A DNA stretch of 17,468 bases from Paludibacteraceae bacterium (lineage in GTDB: Bacteria; Bacteroidota; Bacteroidia; Bacteroidales; Paludibacteraceae), in the NCBI GenBank assembly GCA_016292775.1, contig JAEDFN010000037.1, positions 1 to 17,468 on the forward strand, read 5' to 3'. The position numbers and the translations under genes are program-made. The notes under the pieces were generated by a model that had not been told where the DNA came from, ran no database searches, and saw only the letters and a list, made by a program, of their open reading frames with translations. Below are positions 1-7,940 of the stretch, piece by piece; the stretch's first letter is position 1; the number at the start of each line of letters is the position of its first letter.

Positions 1-2248
1 ACTTCACTATATATGAAAAATAGAATTGTAAAGGGCAATTTATATACTTTTTCAAAGCAGATGGTGAAAGGTGCTTTTTATCAGTTCCGTCTGATTGGTA
101 TTTGTTGAGTATTCCTAATATTTTGCCGCTTTTTTCTATTCGTAGCAAATCTTTTTCTTCCGAATCTGTGTTGTCAGTAGTGATATTGTTGTCTATGTTT
201 GTAACAACATCAGCTTTTTCGGAATATTGATTCATCTCAAAATCGTTATATATTTGTGAAATGGCGAATTTAAAGATATAGTAGTATTGTGATATCAACT
301 CTTGAGAATTATAAATACAAGATACTTTGTCGGCTCGGTATAATGTTCTGAAAAAGTTGTAAGCATATATTGCATTATGTTGCTCAAACGTCGGAATGCC
401 ATAGGCTTTACGCAAGATATATGGTATCATTGATGTGGATGAAGTGTTTATGCCGGGTAGATTTTCATCATTAAAACCTATGATAATGATATTCTTAAAG
501 TCCAAAAGTCTACTCTCAAGCATACCCATTATTTGCAATTCTTTTAATGGCTCACCATGTAGTTGTATTTTTAAATTTGCAGTGAGATGGTCTAAAAACG
601 AACAAAAGGTTTTTAAATCTACATCCGTTATATAATCCTTAATATATTCGTTAAGTTGATTAAGATATTGCTTATATTGAAGTAAGAAGTTACTGTCGAT
701 GTCGTTATTTTCCGATTGTAAGGAGACGTCCGATACCTCTTCATTTTCACCTTCTATAGTGTCGGTAATTTCGGAGTATTGAGAAATAAGCTCTGTTAAT
801 ATCCCTTGTAGGTATTTGGAAAAGGCTTTAGGGGTATCTATTGTCAGTGAGTCGTTTGACGGAAATATTGCTGTAATAATAGTTTCTTCAGGATATCTAT
901 TTGTTATCTCTTTTATTTTGCTTTCGGATACCAGTATAAAGTTGTTTTTTAGAATAACGTTAGATATCTCGTTGCAGAATTGTGGTGCGATTTGTTTGAT
1001 ATATTGATTGGAAATTATCGACATTATATCCTTATAATGATACGAAATTTCACTGATGTTGCCATCTTCACTCTTATCTTCTCTCTTATTTAAATGCATC
1101 GATGTGATGTTGTTCATAAGCATGGATAAGATGGATGTATTCAATGGATAACCCATCGTGATATTCAAATGTTCAATGTCGATGGGGATGTATTCGAGTA
1201 GTGACGTCAAGATGCCTTCGTTAGGAAGTAGTATTACAGTGTCGGATAAGTCTTTCTTGTCACTCTCATTGTTGGATAAGTCGTTCTTTTTACTCTCTTT
1301 TATGTTGCTTATCAGCTGGTTGGCAATATGGATTTGCCCCGATTGAGTACTTGCATTATAAATATCTACTGATGGAAATCTAATCTCGGTTTCTTGTATA
1401 AAAGGATATTTCGATTTGAATTGAGCCAAGTTTTTCCGATAGTTTGTAGTGATGGTGCTGCGAAAATAATCCCCATTTTCGTAAATAGTAGGATAGTCGA
1501 AATAGAAATCTCCTATTTTGTTGTTGTTGAAATACTTGAATATTGCCTCTTCGGATTTGGTGAGGAAATTAAACCCAACAAAAACTACTCTTTTGAATTC
1601 ACGTAGCAAAGGGTCGTTGTATGTTGGATTCTTTAAGTTGTCGGTATATTCCCTATATAGCATTCCATAGTAGGCTTTACCACTATTTAATAATTTCTGT
1701 TTGTAGTTGTTATAGAGGTCACCCAATATCCTCCATAATGAGAAGTAATTCTTGTTTATCTCTTTATCGGTGTCGAAATTAAAGAATTCCAATACTGCTT
1801 TTTTCTGTTCATCGGATAAGTAATCTACTTTTTTGAGATCTTGCAAATCCTTGATATTTTTAAAGAATATATCTGTATCTACCAAGTATTTGTCTATCTC
1901 ATCAAAATCTTTGATAAGTGAGAAGCCTATATTTGTGAATTTATTTAATTCTTCAATGTTTTTACCGTCTCCTTTTATTTCGCAATATGCGTTATATAGG
2001 GTTAGTAACAGCTCTATATCATTTGCTATAACCTTGTTTGTACTATGAAGAACTAAGGAGTTGATGTCGAATGTTTTAGGGATAAAGATATTTTTTGTCG
2101 CAATATTTTTTAACTCTTCTTTAAAGAATAACCCGGAACGTTTGTTAGGAAAAACAAAAGCTATTTCGTTGAAATTTAAATTGTTATCTGAGTTGTTGAC
2201 GATGTTCTCGTAATACGTGTAAGCTACTTTATACAAAAAAGAGTTCAT
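1..2248 (-). CDS. AddB-like PD-(D/E)XK nuclease family protein, C-terminus cut by window edge
   Basis: Frame read from the ATG at 2248-2246 is open without a stop for 749 codons down to base 2, so the gene continues off the left edge. Residues 31-42 (VFPNKRSGLFF) match the helicase-like N-terminal domain of Bacteroidota AddB-type proteins. Residues 570-598 carry LQIMGMLESRLLDF followed by GFNDENLPG, typical of the inactivated helicase core of AddB. Residues 726-744 (HLSPSALKKYINCPLQFYF) are the signature entering the C-terminal RecB-type nuclease domain; C738 sits where AddB proteins have the first cysteine of an iron-sulphur cluster. The catalytic PD-(D/E)XK residues lie outside the window. 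Family role: processing of double-strand DNA ends for recombination, normally with an AddA helicase-nuclease, which is not visible here. It is the last gene of a minus-strand cluster, 19 bases after the phosphatase-fold gene. A 10-residue tandem duplication lies in a linker near residue 320. Confidence 0.9.
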   Translation of the reverse strand, partial: MNSFLYKVAYTYYENIVNNSDNNLNFNEIAFVFPNKRSGLFFKEELKNIATKNIFIPKTFDINSLVLHSTNKVIANDIELLLTLYNAYCEIKGDGKNIEELNKFTNIGFSLIKDFDEIDKYLVDTDIFFKNIKDLQDLKKVDYLSDEQKKAVLEFFNFDTDKEINKNYFSLWRILGDLYNNYKQKLLNSGKAYYGMLYREYTDNLKNPTYNDPLLREFKRVVFVGFNFLTKSEEAIFKYFNNNKIGDFYFDYPTIYENGDYFRSTITTNYRKNLAQFKSKYPFIQETEIRFPSVDIYNASTQSGQIHIANQLISNIKESKKNDLSNNESDKKDLSDTVILLPNEGILTSLLEYIPIDIEHLNITMGYPLNTSILSMLMNNITSMHLNKREDKSEDGNISEISYHYKDIMSIISNQYIKQIAPQFCNEISNVILKNNFILVSESKIKEITNRYPEETIITAIFPSNDSLTIDTPKAFSKYLQGILTELISQYSEITDTIEGENEEVSDVSLQSENNDIDSNFLLQYKQYLNQLNEYIKDYITDVDLKTFCSFLDHLTANLKIQLHGEPLKELQIMGMLESRLLDFKNIIIIGFNDENLPGINTSSTSMIPYILRKAYGIPTFEQHNAIYAYNFFRTLYRADKVSCIYNSQELISQYYYIFKFAISQIYNDFEMNQYSEKADVVTNIDNNITTDNTDSEEKDLLRIEKSGKILGILNKYQSDGTDKKHLSPSALKKYINCPLQFYFSYIVK
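1241..1300 (-). repeat. Two-copy 30-bp tandem repeat inside the AddB-like gene
   Basis: Bases 1241-1270 and 1271-1300 are direct repeats matching at 25 of 30 positions. The period is a multiple of three, so the protein gains a duplicated decapeptide, read as ESKKNDLSNN then ESDKKDLSDT, a charged, polar, linker-like stretch between the N-terminal part and the ILLPNEG motif. Confidence 0.75.
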
Positions 2249-2267
2249 AGAATGTCGGGAATGTTGA

Positions 2268-3851
2268 TTATTTAAAAATAAGAGGAGTGCCTATACATGC
2301 ATTTGGATAAGGAATTTGGAGTATTCTGCATAATGTTGGGCAGATGTCTTCTATAGTGATATTCCTTTTTTCCGGGGTTGTTCCTTTATACCATATAGCT
2401 AATGGATATGTAGGATAGTAAATTGTAGAGTATTTGGCGTTGAATTTATTATTCTCTTCTCTCCAACCGGGGAGTAGAGAGATGATGACGTCTCCGGTGC
2501 GATTCTTATAATAACTATTGCTCATGCGGTTGTTGTTGTTTTCCGTTGCTTGTATCTGATACGATGGTACAGCACTCATTACTCCTGAAAATTCCATCAT
2601 AAATTGGGCAACATAGTCTTCTATGTCGTTTAATTTTATCTTGTTTTCTTCTATCAACGTCTTGTTGAGATGGATATTTCTGTTGTAATATCCTGTTACC
2701 CATCTGCCTTGCCCGTAAATAGCCATTAAATAGGCATTTAATAATGCAGTAGCTCGATAACTGTTAAATACTCCTCCATTAATCTTTTTTGTGTCGTTAT
2801 CGTTGTTAACGTTGATGTTGTTTGTAGGGGCTGTCAATACTATTACGCTGTTTTCCAAGCCTACAGAGATGTCGATAATATCTATCAGTTGCTTTATCGT
2901 TTTGTCTAACCTGATGAAAAAATCCTCGTTTTCGGCACTCATCGGGGTGGAAGAATATGCGTGGTTTGCTGTGAATTCTACACAAAGCAGGTCGGGATTA
3001 TCGTCATCCCCCATATTATCATCTCGGATAGCTCTTACTGCCAAATCTTTTATCAGTTCATTGACGAATGGTGTCTGTTTAAAAGTAGCTACATCTTTTT
3101 TCTCTTCTGTATATTCTAATTTTGTTAATACCGGATGTAGGTCTACATAATAATTCTTTGAAATTGGATATTTATATGTAAGGATATTGTTTAATGAGGT
3201 CCAATTTTTGTAAAGTAGCGGTATGCTATTGTCGTTATTGATTTTTACCGACCATTGAGGTAATCCTTTATCGTAATAGAATGTGGTGGCAACTCTGCCT
3301 GTTTCGTCATCAATCCACACAACTCCGTTGGCAAGATGTCCGCCCATCATCAGAGCCGACTCTGCCGATAATGCTATGGAGTATACTTTACTCTGCGGGT
3401 TGCACAACTTTAGTTGATCGCCTATTGTTGTTGCTTGCAATAGTTTAGGGGATACGGTACGCTTGGTGTTGATACCATCATATCGTGCGTCTTCGATGCA
3501 TGAAATAATGTCGTCATCTAACATTGAATAGAAGTGGCTCGACACTATCCCATGATAATGGGGTGTTGTGCCACACATTATAGAGGCATAGTCGGTTGTG
3601 GCATCCGATGGCATATAGTTGGATGTCGCCGCCGCATCATAATATCCCGAATTGATAATCCGTTTTAATCCTCCATCTTCAAAAAGATTGGTGAAATTTT
3701 CTAATTCATAACTCTCTAATCCATTTATCGATATAATCACCGCTAACCTTGCCCTACTTGTGTTTTGTGCCGAAGATGTAGTGGCTGTAAATACCGTTAG
3801 TATGATGAATATTGTTGCGGATATTATTGCCTTATAATGTGATTTAATCAT
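2268..3851 (-). CDS. Exported alkaline-phosphatase-fold protein (PafA-like), probably catalytically inactive
   Basis: 527 residues with an N-terminal signal peptide (hydrophobic residues 8-22, then SSAQN). The fold assignment rests on the order of family landmarks: strand plus metal site at 38-45, GGLKRIINSGY at 60-70, MCGTTPHYHGI at 92-102, the GH-AN stretch at 171-175, VIVLTA at 336-341 and the C-terminal ICPTLCRILQIP...ACIGTPL. These correspond to the PafA/NPP-type phosphatase superfamily common in Bacteroidota. However, the expected catalytic residues are replaced: the first metal Asp is N43, the nucleophile segment reads ATTDYAS (84-90) rather than TAxGHAS, the Lys/Arg pair of LKDR is S162/E164, the DxxxH ligand pair falls on H297/S301, TADHG reads TAPTN (340-344), and no histidine occurs after residue 440. 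A binding or structural role is inferred rather than hydrolysis. The start codon directly follows the stop of the upstream gene, implying co-translation with it. Confidence 0.85.
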   Translation of the reverse strand: MIKSHYKAIISATIFIILTVFTATTSSAQNTSRARLAVIISINGLESYELENFTNLFEDGGLKRIINSGYYDAAATSNYMPSDATTDYASIMCGTTPHYHGIVSSHFYSMLDDDIISCIEDARYDGINTKRTVSPKLLQATTIGDQLKLCNPQSKVYSIALSAESALMMGGHLANGVVWIDDETGRVATTFYYDKGLPQWSVKINNDNSIPLLYKNWTSLNNILTYKYPISKNYYVDLHPVLTKLEYTEEKKDVATFKQTPFVNELIKDLAVRAIRDDNMGDDDNPDLLCVEFTANHAYSSTPMSAENEDFFIRLDKTIKQLIDIIDISVGLENSVIVLTAPTNNINVNNDNDTKKINGGVFNSYRATALLNAYLMAIYGQGRWVTGYYNRNIHLNKTLIEENKIKLNDIEDYVAQFMMEFSGVMSAVPSYQIQATENNNNRMSNSYYKNRTGDVIISLLPGWREENNKFNAKYSTIYYPTYPLAIWYKGTTPEKRNITIEDICPTLCRILQIPYPNACIGTPLIFK

Positions 3852-5081
3852 CTATTTTCTTTGTTTATGTCTTGGTTTATAACTCTTTTTTAATGCAAAA
3901 GAGTATGTTTGTAATGTCAGTATCAATGAACATAATACGCATAAATACCAGAAGAAGAGAGGTGCGATTGCTATCTGAATTTCAAACATGTAGATGAATA
4001 TTGTAGATAATGCCAAGCCAAACATTAGTGCTGATAAATACGCTTTTGTACGATAGTTCCTCTTAGTAAATAATATTATTGCCAATACAATATTTAGTGG
4101 GGAACACCAAAATATGTTATAGTTGTATTTTACAATCGGATGTATGGAAAATACCGATAAATATAAAATTATCAAACCTAACACGCCGCTTACTATGAGT
4201 AAAATTTGTGTAAAGTATGATATATAGTGCTTTTTAAAGATGAAATATAATATCTGTATAATTATAAGTAATAAGGGTATCAAGATTGTCCACACATCAC
4301 TTTTTTCTTTTGCAGGTTCTTTTTTAGAAGTATTTACATTCTCTGATTGTACTGCAAACGACATCTCTTTGTCGTTTCTAATTATCTTTGTACACTCTAA
4401 TATCTTTTTCGTGTTGAATGGGAATGTCTTGGTCTGTATCATAGAAACAGGATTGTCTGCTTCACTGCTTATAATTAGATTGATACCCAATTTATACCAA
4501 GGTGTGTTTTTTAAATATTCGTTTATTATTGTACGGTATGTGGTACCGTTGATATTAGTATCTTTTGTAAAGTAATGTTCTGATACTGAATTAATGATGT
4601 TGTCATAAACGCGAGTAGCACAATTGTCGTAAATAAAATTGTAGCAATATTTTCTATTCTCAGGCTTGTAATTATCCCACAGATTCCTCCAAAGTGAGTT
4701 TTTTTCGTCAAGGGTATAATTGATTTTTGTGCTGTAAATGTAAGAGTCTCTTTTTATATATTCTTGAAAGAAATATTCTGATTCACAAACTCCCATTTCG
4801 TATAGTAGGTTGCCTTTGACAAAGTTACCTACAAAATTTGGAGAGTCGAAAGAATATAATCCCCAATGGAAGATAAGGTCTATTCCTTTTTTTGGATCGA
4901 TAATTCTGATTGCCGAATGACCGAATTTTTCGTAAATAACTTCTCCCGGTTCACAACTGATTACATATACATTAGCACTTTCGGTTAATGAATCTTGTGG
5001 CGAAAATGCTTTTGCTACAATAGGGTAGACAATTAATAAAAATAACAAAATAATTTTTTGTAATAATTTTCGATTGTTCAT
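3852..5081 (-). CDS. DUF4105 (Lnb N-terminal-type) membrane protein
   Basis: 409 residues. Residues 8-25 form a signal peptide or anchor. Residues 35-200 match the DUF4105 family, the domain also seen at the N-terminus of lacto-N-biosidase-type proteins: YVISCEPGEVIYEKFGHSAIRI (37-60), a WGLYSF stretch (73-78), FVKGNLLYEM (87-96) and YNFIYDNCATR (147-157). The invariant-looking His in FGHSAI (H55) and Cys in DNCATR (C154) could form a permuted papain-like active site; this is inference. Hydrophobic segments at about 264-284, 288-312, 325-342, 350-370 and 374-396 suggest roughly five membrane helices after the periplasmic domain, so the domain is tethered to the inner membrane. It lies 43 bases after the glucosaminidase gene, and its stop codon abuts the start of the phosphatase-fold gene. 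No biochemical function can be given with confidence. Confidence 0.85.
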   Translation of the reverse strand: MNNRKLLQKIILLFLLIVYPIVAKAFSPQDSLTESANVYVISCEPGEVIYEKFGHSAIRIIDPKKGIDLIFHWGLYSFDSPNFVGNFVKGNLLYEMGVCESEYFFQEYIKRDSYIYSTKINYTLDEKNSLWRNLWDNYKPENRKYCYNFIYDNCATRVYDNIINSVSEHYFTKDTNINGTTYRTIINEYLKNTPWYKLGINLIISSEADNPVSMIQTKTFPFNTKKILECTKIIRNDKEMSFAVQSENVNTSKKEPAKEKSDVWTILIPLLLIIIQILYFIFKKHYISYFTQILLIVSGVLGLIILYLSVFSIHPIVKYNYNIFWCSPLNIVLAIILFTKRNYRTKAYLSALMFGLALSTIFIYMFEIQIAIAPLFFWYLCVLCSLILTLQTYSFALKKSYKPRHKQRK

Positions 5082-5124
5082 ATCTTAATGCAAATAGGTT
5101 TAATTCATTTTATGGGTTTAGATA

Positions 5125-6075
5125 TTATTTATGTAATTTGAGTTTTTGACCTACCTTGGCAGGTGTGCCGTATTCAATACCGTTTAATTTATATAATGAT
5201 TTAAGTTTTATTCCATATTCTTGTGCTATAGAGTGCATGCTATCGCCGGCTTTGACGGTATATTTAGGAGTTTTACGAGGTGCACTGCGTTTTTTTGGTG
5301 CAAGATATACGTAATCGTCTTTGTATAGCGGACACTCTTTTGGAAGGTCGTTGTAATACAATAACATCTTTACACTTATTCCTGTAACTTTTGAAATGTG
5401 ATTGAAACTATCATCATTCATCAGTTTATAGCATCTTACACCATTGTTCTTAATCTCTTGATAGCCGAAGAGTTGATCGTTTTCACCATTGATTTCTTCA
5501 ATCTTATCTCTATTTTGAATCTGTGTATTTTCCTCTTCGTTGCTTTTTTCTACTTCAGTGAGGAGCTTGCCTCCTTCGTCATATTCATAAAGCTTGTATG
5601 TCTCTATGATATTTATGAGTTTGTTCGGGTAGTTCGGGTCTGTAGCATAGCCGGCTTTTTTTAAACCCTTTGCCCATGATTTATAGTCGTTTATCTTGTA
5701 GTCGAAAAGGAATGAGTACCTCGGCTTTTTTAGAAATTCCGCATGGTCTTCATAAGAGTCTTTCGGATTGTTGTAACATCTAAAGCATTCGCCTTTGGCA
5801 TCATCATCCATATTCATGGATTTGCCGTACCAACTACCTCCGCATTTGATGCCGAAATGGTTGTTACACTCTTTTGCCAATCTACTCTCCCCGGCACCGC
5901 TCTCTAAAAGCCCTTGTGCCAAAGTTATACTCGCCGGTATCCTGTGTTTTGTTTGCCCGGATACCGCTAATTTTGCGTACTTTGATATGTATGCATCGTA
6001 TTTTGCATTCCTATTTTGTGCAAATAATATCGTTGCACTGAACAATATGCTTATGATGATTATTGTCTTCTTCAT
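5125..6075 (-). CDS. Secreted GH73 N-acetylglucosaminidase with two LysM modules
   Basis: 316 residues. Residues 1-20 are a signal peptide ending in FAQ. Residues 24-165 form the glucosaminidase (GH73) domain: IPASITLAQGLLESGAGES at 46-64 places the catalytic Glu at E58, NHFGIK at 72-77, and the YATDPNYPNKL stretch at 143-153. An acidic linker (174-200) follows. Two peptidoglycan-binding LysM modules come next: a divergent one at about 213-258 and a clear one at 271-315 (YTVKAGDSMHSIAQEYGI...VGQKLKL). The enzyme should cleave the glycan backbone of peptidoglycan in the periplasm or at the septum. It is the first gene of the minus-strand cluster, with a TAnnTTTG promoter element 60 bases upstream. 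The domain arrangement and length are normal for Bacteroidota autolysins. Confidence 0.93.
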   Translation of the reverse strand: MKKTIIIISILFSATILFAQNRNAKYDAYISKYAKLAVSGQTKHRIPASITLAQGLLESGAGESRLAKECNNHFGIKCGGSWYGKSMNMDDDAKGECFRCYNNPKDSYEDHAEFLKKPRYSFLFDYKINDYKSWAKGLKKAGYATDPNYPNKLINIIETYKLYEYDEGGKLLTEVEKSNEEENTQIQNRDKIEEINGENDQLFGYQEIKNNGVRCYKLMNDDSFNHISKVTGISVKMLLYYNDLPKECPLYKDDYVYLAPKKRSAPRKTPKYTVKAGDSMHSIAQEYGIKLKSLYKLNGIEYGTPAKVGQKLKLHK

Positions 6076-6134
6076 TGTAAATAACTATGTTACATATTAT
6101 ACGGCTATATGTAATGCCTAAAATTTCAATTTGG

Positions 6135-6142
6135 CAAAGTTA
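6135..6142 (-). promoter_or_regulatory. Candidate -7 promoter element for the glucosaminidase cluster
   Basis: Minus strand reads TAACTTTG, a full match to the Bacteroidota -7 consensus TAnnTTTG. Predicted transcription start is near 6130, giving a leader of about 55 bases before the ATG at 6075. No convincing TTTG box is visible 19-21 bases upstream. Confidence 0.5.
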
Positions 6143-6213
6143 TAAATTTTTTTTGTATTTGTAATATTTTTAGGATTGATTTTTTTTATCGATGTGATTT
6201 GTAATAATTTCCG

Positions 6214-6221
6214 TATCTTTG
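6214..6221 (+). promoter_or_regulatory. Candidate -7 promoter element for the transporter gene
   Basis: TATCTTTG matches TAnnTTTG. The predicted start of transcription near 6226 leaves a leader of about 35 bases before ATG 6261. The element overlaps an in-frame TTG at 6219, which is an argument against that TTG as the translation start. Upstream sequence is very AT-rich, without a well-spaced -33 box. Confidence 0.5.
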
Positions 6222-6260
6222 TACTCTCAAATTTTATATAATTATTTTGCTTTTTTTATT

Positions 6261-7937
6261 ATGAGTTGGATAGAAGAATTAATATTCGGTACGGGTGTGG
6301 GACATAGTATTATGTTGCTCTCTATCTGTATTGTAGTGGGTATTCTGTTGGGAAAAATAAAGGTGATGGGTATCTCTCTCGGCATTACTTTTGTACTCTT
6401 TATCGGCTTGCTTTGTGGCCATTTCGGACTCACTATCGATAATAAAATTCTCCATTTTATGAAAGAATTCGGTTTGATTCTTTTCGTATTTTCCATCGGT
6501 ATGCAGGTAGGTCCAGGTTTTTTCTCTTCGTTTCGAAAGGGTGGTATTACCCTAAATATGCTCGCTGTTGCAATTGTTTTATTGGGCGTTGCCGCTACGA
6601 TAATCATCTTCTATGTCACCGACTTGCCTATGGATGTTATGGTTGGTATCCTCTCGGGTGCGGTTACAAATACTCCGGGGCTCGGTGCCGCACAAACCGC
6701 TTTCAGCGATATCTATCCGGGTGTTGACAACTCTATTGCTCTCGGTTATGCCGTGGCGTATCCGCTCGGCGTAATAGGTATTATTATCGCTATTGTTATT
6801 ATCAGATATATCCTTCGTATTAATATCAAAAAAGAACAACTCGGAATAGAAGAACAAGAGGCTTTGTCTCAAAATCAGGCGGTTGCTCTAAGTCTTGAGG
6901 TGTGCAATCCCGCACTCTTTGGCAATGACGTACAGTCCGTTTCCAAATTATTATCTCACCGTGAATTTGTAATTAGTCGAGTACTTCATACCGATGGTAA
7001 AATGGAAATAGTTTCTAATAATACGGTACTCTCGCAAGGGGATAAATTACTCGTTATTACCGTTGATAGTGATGTAGATACACTTAAAACTTTTTTCGGT
7101 AAAGAGGTGAAAGAGATGGACCGTAACTATTGGATTAATTTGGATAGAAATTTTGTTTCTCGCCGTATTATCGTTACTAAAAACGAACTGAATGGTAAAA
7201 GATTGGGAGACCTTAATTTACGTAAACTCTATGGTATAAATATCACACGTATAAATCGTTCCGGTGTGGATTTGGTAGCCCGTCGTAATCTCGTTCTGCA
7301 ATTGGGCGACCGCCTAACCGTAGTCGGTAATGATGAGGATATTCATAAAGTGGAGTCGATACTTGGTAATAGTATGAAACGGTTGAACGAACCAAATCTT
7401 ATAACTATTTTCCTCGGAATATTTATCGGAGTACTTTTCGGTAGTATCCCGTTTCACTTCCCGGGTATTCCTCAACCGGTGAAATTAGGGCTTGCCGGCG
7501 GTCCTTTAATCATTGCTATCCTTATCTCCAAATTCGGATATAAATACAAATTGATAACATATAATACTATCAGCTCTAATTTGATGCTCCGCGAAATAGG
7601 TATTACTATTTTCTTGGCTTGTGTCGGTATCTCAGCAGGAGATGGTTTTGTGGATGTGCTGTTGAACCGGGGTGGTTTTACTTGGATTGGTTATGGCTTT
7701 TTGATTACTTTTATCCCGGTTTTCATTGTGGGTATCATTGCTCGACTTGTATTTAAAATTAACTATTGTACTCTTATGGGGCTTATCGCAGGCAGCACTA
7801 CCGACCCTCCGGCTCTTGCTTATGCTAATAGCGTGGCAGGTAATGATGCTCCCGCTGTGGCTTATGCTACCGTATATCCCCTTACTATGTTCCTTCGTGT
7901 ATTAACAGCTCAGTTGTTGATTATTATCTTTTGTTAG
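6261..7937 (+). CDS. AspT/YidE-type transporter with central RCK_C (TrkA-C) pair
   Basis: 558 residues from ATG 6261. The frame extends upstream to a TTG at 6219, but that lies inside the promoter element, and MSWIEELIFG is the usual beginning of the family. The architecture is the YidE/YbjL-type duplication: a membrane half (about 10-190, roughly five helices), two TrkA-C (RCK_C) domains (about 205-290 and 295-370, the second containing LNGKRLGDLNLRK), then a second membrane half (about 378-558). Each half carries the family's signature loop: GAVTNTPGL (133-141) and GSTTDPPAL (511-519). AspT, the characterised relative, exchanges aspartate for alanine; the substrate here cannot be read from sequence. 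The RCK_C domains suggest gating by a small ligand. The helicase gene begins three bases after the stop, so the two are probably co-transcribed. Confidence 0.92.
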   Translation: MSWIEELIFGTGVGHSIMLLSICIVVGILLGKIKVMGISLGITFVLFIGLLCGHFGLTIDNKILHFMKEFGLILFVFSIGMQVGPGFFSSFRKGGITLNMLAVAIVLLGVAATIIIFYVTDLPMDVMVGILSGAVTNTPGLGAAQTAFSDIYPGVDNSIALGYAVAYPLGVIGIIIAIVIIRYILRINIKKEQLGIEEQEALSQNQAVALSLEVCNPALFGNDVQSVSKLLSHREFVISRVLHTDGKMEIVSNNTVLSQGDKLLVITVDSDVDTLKTFFGKEVKEMDRNYWINLDRNFVSRRIIVTKNELNGKRLGDLNLRKLYGINITRINRSGVDLVARRNLVLQLGDRLTVVGNDEDIHKVESILGNSMKRLNEPNLITIFLGIFIGVLFGSIPFHFPGIPQPVKLGLAGGPLIIAILISKFGYKYKLITYNTISSNLMLREIGITIFLACVGISAGDGFVDVLLNRGGFTWIGYGFLITFIPVFIVGIIARLVFKINYCTLMGLIAGSTTDPPALAYANSVAGNDAPAVAYATVYPLTMFLRVLTAQLLIIIFC

Positions 7938-7940
7938 TGT

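Noticed and set aside
435..2048. Several small plus-strand open frames of 60-70 codons
   Set aside because: They lie opposite the continuous 749-codon AddB-like frame, are hydrophobic and low in complexity, and show no recognisable family.
2791..3150. 119-codon plus-strand open frame
   Set aside because: Fully antisense to the phosphatase-fold gene, which has clear homology landmarks; no independent support.
6219..6260. Possible longer N-terminus of the transporter starting at TTG 6219
   Set aside because: The TTG overlaps the TATCTTTG promoter element and the extra 14 residues are not part of the family; ATG 6261 fits.
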